Assembly: GCA_965220205.1 (NCBI GenBank)
Contig: OZ244812.1
Span: 1,736,001-1,800,000 of the forward strand
Length of the DNA: 64,000 nt
Direction: 5' to 3'
From: G965220205 sp965220205
GTDB taxonomy: Bacteria > Chloroflexota > Dehalococcoidia > Lucifugimonadales > Australimonadaceae
How positions within the stretch are numbered: position 1 is the stretch's first letter; the number at the start of each line of letters is the position of its first letter. The notes below the pieces were generated by a model. That model saw nothing but the letters and a program-made list of their open reading frames with translations. It had not been told where the DNA came from and did not search any database. Of this stretch, positions 31,856-42,651 are shown piece by piece. Both the position numbers and the translations under genes were made by a program.

Positions 31856-32353
31856 CTATGGCTCCAGGCGATGCCAGGCGACCGCGGCTGCGACGCCGAC
31901 CCCCGCGAGCACGAACGCGGCCCCGAGCGATAGCTCGAACAGGGCGAAGAGCAGATCGGGGAGCGTCGCAATCGCCACGCCGCCCACGGCGATGTACTGG
32001 TACGTTCGCCCCCTGCGCCGGTTCACTGCGGCGCCGACGCCTTCGCCGATCAGATAGCCCAGTCCCATCATCACGAACAGGTTGACGAACCCGATGGACG
32101 GCCCCACGAACCATCGGAGCGCCCCGAGCACGACCAACCCGGCCACGCCCAGCCCAGCCGCGGCGGCGGCGCCGCGGGCGATGTATCCCTTCGACACCCT
32201 GTACGTGGGGAGCCGAGCGGCGGACGCGCACTCCTTGCAGCGGATGCCCACCGGGTGCTGGCGTACGCACTCGACGCATACGGGCTTCCCGCAGTTGCCG
32301 CATCGAAGCCCCGTCGCGCGGTCGGCGTGCCAGTGGCAAGTCGTAGTAGTCAC
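31856..32353 (-). CDS. zinc-ribbon/B-box-like membrane protein
   Basis: A 165-aa protein whose first 45 residues form a Cys/His-rich domain (CHWHADRATGLRCGNCGKPV, then CVECVRQHPVGIRCKECA), like the B-box-type fingers found before rhomboid and other membrane domains. Three to four membrane segments follow, without the Ser-His pair of rhomboid proteases. GTG 32353 is preceded by GGAG at 5 nt and follows the plsY stop by two bases, so it is cotranscribed with plsY. Function is unknown. Confidence 0.75.
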   Translation of the reverse strand: MTTTTCHWHADRATGLRCGNCGKPVCVECVRQHPVGIRCKECASAARLPTYRVSKGYIARGAAAAAGLGVAGLVVLGALRWFVGPSIGFVNLFVMMGLGYLIGEGVGAAVNRRRGRTYQYIAVGGVAIATLPDLLFALFELSLGAAFVLAGVGVAAAVAWHRLEP

Positions 32354-32355
32354 GT

Positions 32356-33030
32356 CTACTCCGGGGCGGCTTGGCCGCGTCGCACCCACGCGTCGTGGTC
32401 CCGGATGTCCCGGTCGAACACGAGGCGGTTCCACAGCAGCGGGACCAAGCCCGAACCGGACGGATTGCGGCCATTGGACGCCAGCCGCTTCACCACGGTC
32501 ACGGCGAGAATACCCGTCATCAGCAGGACGGCCGGGGCCGGGCGCTCCCACCAGAGTGCAAGCAGCGGCAGCGACGCCATCCCAACCAACACCCATACCG
32601 CGGCGGCGTGCGTGACCCGCCATCCCGCCGTACCGATGATGATGAACACGCCCAACTCGAGCCGACCCAGCGCGACGAGCACGCCAACGATAGGCGCGAC
32701 TCCCCGCCCGCCCCGGAACTTCAGGAAAACGGGCCAGTTGTGGCCTACCACCGCAAGCAGTCCCGCGCCCGCCTGCACTCCCAGGTCGAGGCCGAGCGCC
32801 TGCGCCACGTACACCGGCGTCGTGCCCTTCACGAACAGGTCGAATATCCCGACCGGGAAGATCCAGCGCTTGCCAACGTTGTACCAGACGTTGGAGCCGC
32901 CTACGGTGCCGCTGCCCACGTTCCTGAGGTCAACGCCCCTGACCAGCCTACCCACGACGTAGCCCGAGGGGACGGACCCCAGCAGGTACGCGTAGGCGAG
33001 GGCCAGCGCAACCTTGACCGAATCATCCAT
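32356..33030 (-). CDS. plsY: glycerol-3-phosphate acyltransferase PlsY-like
   Basis: Membrane acyltransferase that makes lysophosphatidic acid from acyl-phosphate. The three PlsY loops are recognisable: LLGSVPSGYVVGRL, VGSGTVGGSNVWYNVG (family GSGNPGATN, so divergent here) and GHNWPVFLKFRGGRGVA. 224 aa and about six helices fit the family. ATG 33030 has only a weak ribosome-binding site. A role other than bulk phospholipid synthesis cannot be excluded, given the divergent second loop. Confidence 0.82.
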   Translation of the reverse strand: MDDSVKVALALAYAYLLGSVPSGYVVGRLVRGVDLRNVGSGTVGGSNVWYNVGKRWIFPVGIFDLFVKGTTPVYVAQALGLDLGVQAGAGLLAVVGHNWPVFLKFRGGRGVAPIVGVLVALGRLELGVFIIIGTAGWRVTHAAAVWVLVGMASLPLLALWWERPAPAVLLMTGILAVTVVKRLASNGRNPSGSGLVPLLWNRLVFDRDIRDHDAWVRRGQAAPE

Positions 33031-33046
33031 GGCGGCCTCGATGCGG

Positions 33047-33919
33047 CTAGGCTCCGGACCGCCGGGCGCGGGCGCGCCGCTCGAGCTCGTCGGCTGTCTC
33101 CGCGGGCGGTCCCGCGGTCCCCGGCAACGACTCCCCCTCGTGGCCCATGGCGTGGTAGTCGCTCCCACCGCATTGGAGCATCCCGTACCGGTCCGCCAGC
33201 TCCGCGAGGTCCCGCCGCTGCTCGGGAGAGAAATCGCCGTAGTGGACCTCGAACCCCTCGAAGCCCAAGTCGGCAAGACCCGGCAGCACGTCCTGATAGC
33301 CAGGGATGAACAGCGGGTGCGCGAGCACCGCGACGCCGCCGGCGTCTCGGATGAGCTGGACCGACTCCCGCATGCTGATGTGGCTGCGCCCGACGAACGC
33401 CGCTCCGCGGTCGTCCAACAGCCCGTTGAACGCGTCCCGGATCGTGGCGACGTACCCCCGTTCCACCAGCGCTTGCGCAATGTGCGGACGTCCGATGCCG
33501 GCTTCTCCCGCGATCTGTTGGACCCGCTCCCAGTCGACCGGGTACCCGATCTCGCCGAGCCGCTCCACCATCCGCTTCCCGCGCAACTCCCGGTCGCTCC
33601 GGAACGAGCGCAGTTTCTCGTTGAAGGCCGGGTCGTGCGGGTCGAAGAAGTAGCCGAGGACATGGACGTCGGACTGCTCGTCCGTGGGGTGGTCGGCGCT
33701 GATCTCGACGCCCGGAATCAGCTGAATGCCGCCGAGCCTCTCCGCCTCGGCGAACGCCTCGTCCAGCCCCTCGGTAGAGTCGTGGTCGGAGATCGCCGCG
33801 ACTTCCACGCCGCGGGTGTGCAGCAGCCGGACCAGTTCCGTCGGCGTCAGCTTCCCATCCGACAGCGTCGTGTGCATGTGCAGGTCTGCCCGTGTGCCGG
33901 GGCGCCGGGTCTGGGTCAT
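33047..33919 (-). CDS. PHP-domain phosphoesterase (YciV/RNase AM-like)
   Basis: Metal-dependent phosphoesterase, 290 aa. PHP motifs in order: DLHMHTTLSDG (HxH), AISDHDST, IPGVEIS, SDVHVLGY, VLAHP and GGSDYHAMG. Architecture and length resemble YciV/TrpH proteins, which hydrolyse 3',5'-bisphosphonucleotides and trim rRNA 5' ends. ATG 33919 overlaps the ymdB stop codon by 4 nt (ATGA), so the two are cotranslated; the link to ymdB and rny suggests a nucleic-acid turnover role. Confidence 0.88.
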   Translation of the reverse strand: MTQTRRPGTRADLHMHTTLSDGKLTPTELVRLLHTRGVEVAAISDHDSTEGLDEAFAEAERLGGIQLIPGVEISADHPTDEQSDVHVLGYFFDPHDPAFNEKLRSFRSDRELRGKRMVERLGEIGYPVDWERVQQIAGEAGIGRPHIAQALVERGYVATIRDAFNGLLDDRGAAFVGRSHISMRESVQLIRDAGGVAVLAHPLFIPGYQDVLPGLADLGFEGFEVHYGDFSPEQRRDLAELADRYGMLQCGGSDYHAMGHEGESLPGTAGPPAETADELERRARARRSGA

Positions 33920-34698
33920 AGCTCTATCACCTCGTCTCGACGCTCGATATGCGTCGCCAGTCCTGTGCGGTCGTCCACGTCGATGAGCACCGAGTTCAGC
34001 TGCGCCGGACCCGGTCCGTCCGCCACCGTAAGGCGGCGCGGCATCGCGGTCAGGAAGCGCGTGAGCACGTCGTCGACCTTGCTGCCGATAATCGAATACA
34101 CAGGCCCCGTCATGCCTAGGTCGGTTACGAACGCTGTGCCGCGCGGGAGGACCTTGGCGTCGGCGGTCGGCACATGCGTGTGGGTGCCCACCACCGCCGA
34201 CACCTTCCCATCGAGATACCACCCCATCGCCGCCTGCTCCGACGTCGCCTCAGTGTGGAAGTCGACCAACACAACGCGAGGCGGGTCGTCCGCGAGGTCC
34301 TCCAACAGCCGGTCCACTACGGCGAACGGCGAATCGAGGCCCTCGGGCATGAACACGCGGCCCTGGAGGCTGATTACGGCCACATCCCCCAGCCGGGCCA
34401 CGCCTCGGCCGGGGGTGCCCGCCGGGTAGTTCGCTGGGCGCAGCACCGGCCACTCGCCGTCCAGCGACGGGATGAACTCGCGCCGGTCGAACGTATGGTT
34501 GCCGCCCGAAATCACGTTCGCGCCGGCCTCGAACAACTCGTCCGCCGTGTCGTCGGTCAGACCGAAGCCGGCTGCGGCGTTCTCGCCGTTGACCACCGAG
34601 AAGTCGACCCCGAGCTCCCGGCGGAGCTCGGGGAGGCGCCGACGCAGCGCCGTGCGGCCGGGCTTGCCGACCACGTCGCCCACCATCAGAACTCGCAC
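33916..34698 (-). CDS. ymdB: YmdB-family metallophosphoesterase
   Basis: Calcineurin-like phosphodiesterase of the YmdB group, which hydrolyses 2',3'-cyclic nucleotides in Bacillus. MVGDVVGKPGR, VVNGENAAAGFGLT, ANVISGGNHTFDRRE, LVDFHTEATSEQAAMGWYLDG, VVGTHTHVPTAD and GMTGP are all conserved. GTG 34698 is the best start, with GGGAGG upstream; an ATG six codons earlier is possible. Order rny-ymdB is conserved across Gram-positive and related bacteria. Confidence 0.95.
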   Translation of the reverse strand: MRVLMVGDVVGKPGRTALRRRLPELRRELGVDFSVVNGENAAAGFGLTDDTADELFEAGANVISGGNHTFDRREFIPSLDGEWPVLRPANYPAGTPGRGVARLGDVAVISLQGRVFMPEGLDSPFAVVDRLLEDLADDPPRVVLVDFHTEATSEQAAMGWYLDGKVSAVVGTHTHVPTADAKVLPRGTAFVTDLGMTGPVYSIIGSKVDDVLTRFLTAMPRRLTVADGPGPAQLNSVLIDVDDRTGLATHIERRDEVIEL

Positions 34699-34806
34699 TG
34701 CGCCGCCCTCCCTCATTCCTCTAACCGGCACCTGTCCGGCATCTGTCCGCATCTACCCGGCACTGTCCGGCCAGCCGGCCGCACAACCTGCCACGCGGCT
34801 CGGCCG

Positions 34807-36333
<1,527 letters not shown>

Positions 36334-36566
36334 TGCACTGCCTTTCCGGACCCAGCCGTGCGCGCGTCCCCTCAGCAGGGGACCGGACGGAGGGCCTCTT
36401 CTCGCTCAGCACGCCCGACGCAGACAGCACGCGGCGAGCCTCCGTCGACGACGGAGGCTTCCACGCATCGCTGCATTCGTTCTCGAGGCGCATTGCACAC
36501 CACCGCTCACGATCCGTTGATCGTCAATGGCGGCGGGAGACGAGTAGGCGTCGTGTCTGGAGACGC
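36334..36566. other. intergenic region between recA and rny with hairpins
   Basis: Contains GCCTCCGTC-GAC-GACGGAGGC, a nine-pair stem near 36437-36460, and TAGGCGTC/GACGCCTA (36545-36552 with 36562-36569), whose second arm includes the recA stop codon. Neither hairpin is followed by a T-tract, so they may be mRNA-stabilising or Rho-type rather than intrinsic terminators. No gene is seen. Confidence 0.55.
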
Positions 36567-37652
36567 CTATAGAACGGTCGAGCCGACCGGCTCCTCGGCG
36601 AGCTCGCTCAGCTCCTCCGCCGAGGAGGCCCTATGGCCGTTCGCCGGAGCGCCCGGCCGAGCAGTGGAGCGTTCGCTGAACTCGCGCACCATCCGTTCGA
36701 TTTCGCCGGCGATCTCCGGGGAGTTGACCAGGAACTCCTTGGCGTTTTCCCTGCCCTGGCCGAGCTTGGTCTCGTTGAACGAGTAATTGGCTCCGGACTT
36801 CCGGATAAAGCCCATGGCCGTGCCCAGCTCGAGCAGGTCGCCCTGCTTGCTGATGCCACAGTTGAACATAATGTCGAACTCCGCCTGCCTGAAGGGGGGA
36901 GCGACCTTGTTCTTGACGACCTTGGCCCGTACTCGGCTGCCCACCATCTCGGTCTGTTGCTTGATCGTCTCGACGCGCCGCAGGTCGATGCGCACCGAGC
37001 TATAGAACTTGAGCGCGCGTCCGCCTGGGGTGACCTCCGGGCTGCCGAAGAACACGCCCACCTTCTCCCGCAGCTGGTTCACGAACACCACCGCCGTGTT
37101 GGAGTGGTTCGTTGCCGCGGTGAGCTTGCGCAGGGCCTGCGACATCAAGCGGGCCTGGAGTCCAACATGGGCGTCCCCCATATCGCCTTCCAGCTCCGCC
37201 CGCGGCGCGAGCGCCGCCACGCTGTCAATCACGACGACGTCCAGCGCGCCGCTGCGGACCAGGTACTCGACGATCTCCAACGCCTGCTCGCCCGAGTCGG
37301 GCTGCGAAACGAGGAGCGTGTCCACCTGCACTCCGCACCGTTCGGCGTAGTCGGGGTCCATCGCATGCTCTGCGTCGATGTAGGCTGCGGTCCCGCCGAG
37401 CCGTTGGGCTTCGGCGACGATGTGGTGGCACAACGTGGATTTCCCAGCCGACTCCGAGCCGAATATCTCTGTGACCCGGCCTCGGGGAATGCCTCCGATG
37501 CCCAGTGCGATATCCAGCGAGATGGAGCCTGTGGGGATCGCCTCCACATGCATGCGCTGGGCCGCTTCGCCCAAGCGCATAATCGAGCCACGACCGAATT
37601 GGCGCTCAATCTGACCGAGGGCCAGCTCTAGTGCTTGCTGCTTATCAGACAC
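36567..37652 (-). CDS. recA: recombinase A
   Basis: Homologous recombination and SOS co-protease, 361 aa. Walker A is GSESAGKST (65-73; the commoner form is GPESSGKTT), with VVVIDSVAALAPRAELEGDMGD, LRKLTAATNHSNTAVVFVNQ, GGRALKFYSSVRIDLRR, and MFNCGISKQGDLLELG. GTG 37652 is the start; the ribosome-binding site is weak. A Gram-positive-type SOS box lies about 80 nt upstream. The C-terminal 30 residues are variable and acidic, as usual. Confidence 0.97.
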   Translation of the reverse strand: MSDKQQALELALGQIERQFGRGSIMRLGEAAQRMHVEAIPTGSISLDIALGIGGIPRGRVTEIFGSESAGKSTLCHHIVAEAQRLGGTAAYIDAEHAMDPDYAERCGVQVDTLLVSQPDSGEQALEIVEYLVRSGALDVVVIDSVAALAPRAELEGDMGDAHVGLQARLMSQALRKLTAATNHSNTAVVFVNQLREKVGVFFGSPEVTPGGRALKFYSSVRIDLRRVETIKQQTEMVGSRVRAKVVKNKVAPPFRQAEFDIMFNCGISKQGDLLELGTAMGFIRKSGANYSFNETKLGQGRENAKEFLVNSPEIAGEIERMVREFSERSTARPGAPANGHRASSAEELSELAEEPVGSTVL

Positions 37653-37733
37653 GATGATTGGCCTCGTCTCTTACCGCCACTAACCGCTTGTATCGTACCA
37701 CACCCCCACCGACGGTAGGCGCGTAGTGTGCGG

Positions 37734-37745
37734 GAACATTTGTTC
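37734..37745. promoter_or_regulatory. putative LexA (SOS) box upstream of recA
   Basis: GAACATTTGTTC, a perfect GAAC-N4-GTTC palindrome like the Bacillus/Gram-positive SOS box. On the minus strand it sits in the spacer of a possible promoter, TTGCGA just upstream and CACACT just downstream, so LexA bound here would block transcription of recA. Confidence 0.75.
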
Positions 37746-37796
37746 TAGTCGCAAGGGGCAAATGGCACAATCCCGGCCGCCTGTCCGGCAATCGCC

Positions 37797-39581
37797 TCAG
37801 GCGTGGGGCGTATAGCGGTTCACGATTGGCAGACGCCGGTCGCGCCCGAAGTTGCGCCGTGTGATCTTCACGCCAGGCGGCGCCTGCCTGCGCTTGTACT
37901 CGCTGCGGTCCACCAATCGGATGGTCTGCAGCACCGCGTCGGCCGGCATGCCCGCCTGCAACATCTCGCCGACCGTCCAATCATCCTCGACGTAGGCCTG
38001 CAGGATGGGATCGAGCACAGAGTAGGGCGGGAGCGAGTCCTCGTCCTTCTGGTCGGGGCGCAATTCGGCCGTGGGCGGACGCACGATGATTGATTCCGGG
38101 ATCACCTCCCGCCCCGCCATCGCGTTGCGGTGACGAGCGAGCTGCTGCACCAGCGTCTTCGGGACGTCCTTGATGACGGCGAAGCCGCCGGCCATATCGC
38201 CGTAGAGGGTCGCGTAGCCCGTGGCCATCTCGCTCTTGTTGCCCGTGGTGAGCACGAGCCAGCCGAACTTGTTGGACGCCGCCATGAGCAAGTTGCCGCG
38301 GATGCGCGCCTGGAGGTTCTCCTCGGTGACGTCCGGCGCCAGTCCTTCGAAGAGCGGATCGAGCTCCGCCAGATACCAGTCGAGGCCGGGCTTGATGCCG
38401 AGAATTTCCATGCGCACGCCCAGATTCGCCACCAGCTTGCGCGAGTCCTGCGCCGACTGGTCGGAGGTGAAGTGCGAGGGCATGAAGAACGTCGTCACGC
38501 GGTCGGCCCCCAGCGCGTCGACCGCGATTGCCGTCGTGAGCGCCGAGTCGATGCCCCCCGACAGGCCGATCACCGCGCCGCGGAACCCGGACTTGAGGAC
38601 GTAGTCGCGCGTGCCTGTGACCAACGCCGAGTACACCTCGGTGAGCGGGTCCATCGGCTCGTACAGCGGCGCCGCGCTCGATATCGAGTCCGACGCCGGG
38701 CCGGATACCGGGCCGGATACGTAGTAGGAGGCGGGCGCGCCCACGGTCGTCCCCACGCGCTCGAGCTGAACACCGTCGAAGGACGGAGGCAATGTCTGGT
38801 CGGCGTCGATGTCGACGATCAGCAGCTCCGTTGCGAACTGCGCGCCCCGCGCGACCACTCCCCCATCAGGCCCGAGCACGAGGCTCTGACCGTCGAATAC
38901 GAGCTCGTCCTGCCCGCCAACGGTGTTGAGGTACGCGATGTAGGCACCGTGAGTCCGGGCCCGCGCCGCGAGCATCTCCTCGCGCTGGCGGCCCTTGCCC
39001 CGGTGGTAGGGCGAGGCGTTGATGTTGACGATGACCTCGGCGCCGGCCCCGCGCTGGACCATGCTCGGGCCCTCTTCGTGCCAGATGTCCTCGCAGACGT
39101 TGACGCCGACCTGCACCCCGTTGATCTCGAACACGGGACACTCGTTGCCGGGCTGGAAGTACCGCTCCTCGTCGAACACCCCGTAGTTAGGCAGGAAGAT
39201 CTTGCGGTAGATGTGGACGAGACGGCCGTCCGCCGCCACAGCCGCGCCGTTGTACAGTTTGCCGGTCGCCTCGTCGGGCCTCGACGCCACACCGGGGTTG
39301 AACACGCGTCCGTCCACCAGCTCGGGCGCGCCCACCACCACCACCACGCCGCGGCTCGCCTCGACGATCCTATCGAGCTGCGTCTTCGCGTCCGCGAGGA
39401 ACTGCGGCCGCAGGAGCAGGTCCTCCGGCGGATAGCCGGTGACCGCCATCTCGGGGAACACAGCAACGTGCGCGCCCCGGCTCTTCGCTTCGTCGAGGAT
39501 GGCTAGTACGGCATTGGTGTTGCCTTCGAGGTCGCCCACCGTGGGGTTCATCTGGGCGAGCGCGAGGCGAAGGGGTCTCAT
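37797..39581 (-). CDS. nadE: glutamine-dependent NAD+ synthetase
   Basis: Last step of NAD synthesis: amidates deamido-NAD with glutamine nitrogen. The N-terminal nitrilase-type glutaminase (about 1-270) has the triad Glu44 (FPEMAVTGY), Lys127 (YRKIFLPNYGVFDE) and Cys163 (NVCEDIWHE). The C-terminal synthetase has the P-loop SGGIDS (341-346) and LTTGNKSEMATGY, and ends NFGRDRRLPIVNRY. 594 aa is normal for the short bacterial form. ATG 39581. It lies between rpsU and recA on the minus strand. Confidence 0.96.
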   Translation of the reverse strand: MRPLRLALAQMNPTVGDLEGNTNAVLAILDEAKSRGAHVAVFPEMAVTGYPPEDLLLRPQFLADAKTQLDRIVEASRGVVVVVGAPELVDGRVFNPGVASRPDEATGKLYNGAAVAADGRLVHIYRKIFLPNYGVFDEERYFQPGNECPVFEINGVQVGVNVCEDIWHEEGPSMVQRGAGAEVIVNINASPYHRGKGRQREEMLAARARTHGAYIAYLNTVGGQDELVFDGQSLVLGPDGGVVARGAQFATELLIVDIDADQTLPPSFDGVQLERVGTTVGAPASYYVSGPVSGPASDSISSAAPLYEPMDPLTEVYSALVTGTRDYVLKSGFRGAVIGLSGGIDSALTTAIAVDALGADRVTTFFMPSHFTSDQSAQDSRKLVANLGVRMEILGIKPGLDWYLAELDPLFEGLAPDVTEENLQARIRGNLLMAASNKFGWLVLTTGNKSEMATGYATLYGDMAGGFAVIKDVPKTLVQQLARHRNAMAGREVIPESIIVRPPTAELRPDQKDEDSLPPYSVLDPILQAYVEDDWTVGEMLQAGMPADAVLQTIRLVDRSEYKRRQAPPGVKITRRNFGRDRRLPIVNRYTPHA

Positions 39582-39680
39582 CGTGGGCGCGCTCCGGCGT
39601 GGCCGCGAATCACTGGGAACCGCATAACGGCCTAGGGGACACGCCGCGAGTATAGCATATGGGCGGGCGGAGACGACCCG

Positions 39681-39711
39681 AAAAACAGCGCCCGACCAGA
39701 GGCCGAGCGCT
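39681..39711 (-). terminator. intrinsic terminator after rpsU
   Basis: Minus strand: eleven-pair stem AGCGCTCGGCC / GGTCGGGCGCT with loop TCT and two G-U pairs, followed by GTTTTT. Confidence 0.88.
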
Positions 39712-39737
39712 CATTACGAATCAGGTCGCGAGAGCGG

Positions 39738-39923
39738 TTAACCGCCGGCGCGGCGGCGGCGGCGAGCCGAGCGCCGGGCGGCGAGACGGGCCTTCTCACC
39801 CTTCGAGCGAAAGAACCGGCGGTCCTTATGCTCCTTCAGGATGCCGTTACGGGTAACGGCGGCCCGGAATCGTGAGACGATGCCTTCGGGGCTCTCCCCA
39901 TCTCGCAAGGTGACGAACGCCAT
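39738..39923 (-). CDS. rpsU: 30S ribosomal protein S21
   Basis: A 61-aa basic protein with the S21 core LRDGESPEGIVSRFRAAVTRNGILKEHKDRRFF and a polyarginine C-terminus (core in parts: SPEGIVSRFRAAVTRNGIL). ATG 39923 is preceded by GGAG. A TATACT box (39940-39945, minus strand) gives it its own promoter and a strong terminator follows, so it is a single-gene unit. Confidence 0.95.
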   Translation of the reverse strand: MAFVTLRDGESPEGIVSRFRAAVTRNGILKEHKDRRFFRSKGEKARLAARRSARRRRRAGG

Positions 39924-40123
39924 TTGCACTCCGCAGGCCAGTATACGCGCGCACCGCGCGTCGGCCGACGGCTCACAATAGCATACGCGGCGCCGCGGCG
40001 GCAAGCGCGGTGCGGACGCTCGGAAGCAGCCGCCGGGCGCGCGCATTGACAGCGTTGGCTGCGCCGCGTATTGAGTGAGAGACTGCCGAGGCGGGGCGCG
40101 CCACGCGCCGGAGGGAGTGAGCC

Positions 40124-41407
40124 ATGCTTTCCCTGGAAGACAACGAGAGGCTGACGCGCGTTGGGCCGGGCACGCCCATGGGCGAGTTGCTCAGGCGGTA
40201 CTGGCTCCCGTTCCTGGTGGACTGGGAGCTGCCGCACCCGGACTGCGATCCGGTCCGCGTCAAGCTGCTGGGCGAGCAGCTCGTCGCGTTCCGGGACACG
40301 AGCGGGACGGTGGGGTTGCTCGCCACGCTGTGCGCCCACCGAAAGGCAAACCTCTTCTTCGGCCGGAACGAGGCGCACGGCCTGCGGTGCACCTATCACG
40401 GCTGGAAGTACGACGTCCACGGGAACTGCGTCGACATGCCGACCGAGACGGAGGACGGCAGCTTCAAGGACAAGATCCACCTGACGTCCTACCCGGTCCG
40501 CGAGGCCGGCGGCGTCCTCTGGGCGTACATGGGACCGCCCAGCGATCTGCCCCAGCTGCCCGAGTTCGAGTTCACGCGGACGCCGGCGGCCCAACGCTTC
40601 TCCTCGTGGGCCGTTCAGGAGAGCAACTTCGTCCAGGCCATCGAGGGAGGCATCGACTCCGTCCACACAAACTTCCTGCACTCCTCGCTCGACAGCTACT
40701 ACATGACCGAGGCGTGGCGCGAGGAAGGCAAGCGGACCGAGTCCATCGCCGACGTCTACAAGGCGCGCGACACGATGCCGAAGTTCTTCGTGAAGGACAC
40801 GGACTACGGCCTGGTGATCGCGGCGCGGCGCGAGACGGGCGAGGACTCCTACTACTGGCGGTTCAACAACTTCCTGATGCCGTTCTACACGAATCCGCCC
40901 GTCAGCACCGGCCTGCACGCCTTCGTCCCCATCGACGACGAGCACACGATGCGGTGGACGCTCTCGTGGAGCCAGGACAAGCCGTATACGATCCCCGAGC
41001 GCCTGTTGATGCAGACCGGCGAGGGCTTCGGCCTCCACACGCCGGTCTTTCCCGGCACGCACAATCCCATCCGCAACAAGTCGAACGACTACATGATTGA
41101 CCGCGCCATACAACGGACGATGAACTTCACCGGCATCCGCGGCCAGGGAGACCAAGACTCGTCGGTCCAGGAGCAGATGGGCGCTATCACCGACCGGTCG
41201 GACGAGCACCTCGGCACGACGGACCTGGGGATTATCCACATGCGGCGGATGCTGCTGGCCGCCGCGACTGCGGTGCAGGAGGGCGCGTCGCCGCTCGCGG
41301 CGCATGACGGCGCCGCCTACCGCGTCCGCGGCAACATGGTCGTCCTGCCGAGGGAGCAGCCCTGGGAGGACACGGCGCGCGAGGCGGTGCGGCAGCTCAA
41401 GTACTGA
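40124..41407 (+). CDS. Rieske 2Fe-2S oxygenase alpha subunit (paralogue 2)
   Basis: 427-aa Rieske non-heme iron oxygenase. Rieske ligands: C-A-H and C-T-Y-H-G-W. Iron site: D-S-V-H-T-N-F-L-H in GGIDSVHTNFLH. The N-terminus ERLTRVGPGTPMGELLRRYW is shared with the other two paralogues in the window. ATG 40124 is preceded by GGAGGGAG. It is convergent with the amidohydrolase gene. The three oxygenases differ in the substrate-binding half, so different substrates are likely. No electron-transfer partner is encoded nearby. Confidence 0.92.
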   Translation: MLSLEDNERLTRVGPGTPMGELLRRYWLPFLVDWELPHPDCDPVRVKLLGEQLVAFRDTSGTVGLLATLCAHRKANLFFGRNEAHGLRCTYHGWKYDVHGNCVDMPTETEDGSFKDKIHLTSYPVREAGGVLWAYMGPPSDLPQLPEFEFTRTPAAQRFSSWAVQESNFVQAIEGGIDSVHTNFLHSSLDSYYMTEAWREEGKRTESIADVYKARDTMPKFFVKDTDYGLVIAARRETGEDSYYWRFNNFLMPFYTNPPVSTGLHAFVPIDDEHTMRWTLSWSQDKPYTIPERLLMQTGEGFGLHTPVFPGTHNPIRNKSNDYMIDRAIQRTMNFTGIRGQGDQDSSVQEQMGAITDRSDEHLGTTDLGIIHMRRMLLAAATAVQEGASPLAAHDGAAYRVRGNMVVLPREQPWEDTAREAVRQLKY

Positions 41408-41428
41408 ACTCGGCGACGGCGCAGAGGG

Positions 41429-42616
41429 TCAGTCGGTCAGCCCCATGACGGGCTTGTCGAAGGTGTACGCGCCCGCGCGCTTGAGCCAGGGCCGGTCCCA
41501 ATAGGTCTCGACTTCCGCCATGTCCGGCGGGTCGAGGCGCGGCATGGGCGCGGGGGCCGGCATCCCGTACAGCTCGGCGGTGTTGCCGCTGACGACCTTC
41601 GCCCTGGTGCGCTCGTCGAGGTGGCCGAGCGTCAGCTCAATCGTGTCGTCGGAGAAGGGCCAGACGCCGCCGGGATGGGGGTAGTCGTTCCCCCACAGGA
41701 AGTTGTCGGTTCCCCAGCGTTGGAGCAGGTATCCGCCCACGCCGTCCTGCATGAAGGTGCCGTAGACCTGGCGGCTGAAGTACTCGCTCGCGTGCAGCGG
41801 CAGGTCCAGCGCGTCCCCGTCGATGTTGGTGTTCCGGGACGACTTGCGGTCGAGGTCCTCCAGCCAGAACGGTATCCAGCCAACGTCAAACTCGGCCAGC
41901 ACCAGCCTCAGATCGGGGTGGCGCTCGAGGACGCCCGAGATGATGAAGTCCGTCATGGTCTGCATCGCGACGAGCTTGTGCCCGTAGGAGAGCCGGCGCA
42001 GCCGTTGCTCCGGGTCGCTGGCCGCGGGCTCGATGCGCTCGGTGAACCCGGCGTTGACGTGCATGCCGATGGGCATCCGGAGCTGCTCGGCCGCTTCCCA
42101 GAACCGCTCGTAGTGGAGGCTCGTGAACGGGAGCTCCTCGGGCGGCACGACCCATATGGTCGCCCCGACGAGGCCGGCGCGCTTGCATCGCTCGAGCTCG
42201 CGGACGGCCGCGTCCACATCCCACAGGCTGATGTGGGCCAGTCCCCACAGGCGGTCGGGGGCCTCGCCGCAGTACTCGATCATCCAGTCGTTGTACGCCT
42301 GGCTGCACGCCTCGGCCAGCTCGTGTCCCGCCGAGCCGGGCCCCACGAGTCTGTAGATGGCGTTCGCGACGGTCGGGTAGAGCACCTCGGCGGCGACGCC
42401 GTCGGCGGCCATGTCCTTGAGGCGCTCGTCCACGTCCCACCCGCCCGCGCGGTAGTGCGTCCCGCGGCCGAGCCGTATGCGCTCGGTCAACCGGCCGACC
42501 TGGTCGAGGTCGCGGAACCGCGCGGGCAGCCGCGTGCGCCAGAGGTCGGGCGGCTCGGAGACGTGCGAGTCCGCCGAGATGCGGAGCTCCTGACGGGCGC
42601 CGTCCTGAGTCGTCAT
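41429..42616 (-). CDS. amidohydrolase family protein (ACMSD/TIM-barrel type)
   Basis: Metal-dependent hydrolase or decarboxylase of the amidohydrolase_2 family, 395 aa. Starts with ISADSHVSEPPDLW, which is D-S-H-V in place of the usual HxH. It has MHVNAGF, LVLAEFDVGWIPFWLEDLDR and LWGNDYPHPGGVWP with the last Asp/His. This set matches SAR202-type and aromatic-pathway members near ACMSD and gamma-resorcylate decarboxylases. ATG 42616 is preceded by GGAGG. The leader contains a duplicated promoter element (42652-42729). Substrate is unknown. Confidence 0.88.
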   Translation of the reverse strand: MTTQDGARQELRISADSHVSEPPDLWRTRLPARFRDLDQVGRLTERIRLGRGTHYRAGGWDVDERLKDMAADGVAAEVLYPTVANAIYRLVGPGSAGHELAEACSQAYNDWMIEYCGEAPDRLWGLAHISLWDVDAAVRELERCKRAGLVGATIWVVPPEELPFTSLHYERFWEAAEQLRMPIGMHVNAGFTERIEPAASDPEQRLRRLSYGHKLVAMQTMTDFIISGVLERHPDLRLVLAEFDVGWIPFWLEDLDRKSSRNTNIDGDALDLPLHASEYFSRQVYGTFMQDGVGGYLLQRWGTDNFLWGNDYPHPGGVWPFSDDTIELTLGHLDERTRAKVVSGNTAELYGMPAPAPMPRLDPPDMAEVETYWDRPWLKRAGAYTFDKPVMGLTD

Positions 42617-42651
42617 AGCCGTGCCTCCGCTCCCATCGGGCGATGTCCCAA

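Noticed and set aside
31856..32353. Rhomboid protease
   Set aside because: The N-terminal Cys-rich domain resembles that of some rhomboids, but the membrane part lacks the GxSx and His catalytic residues and is too short.
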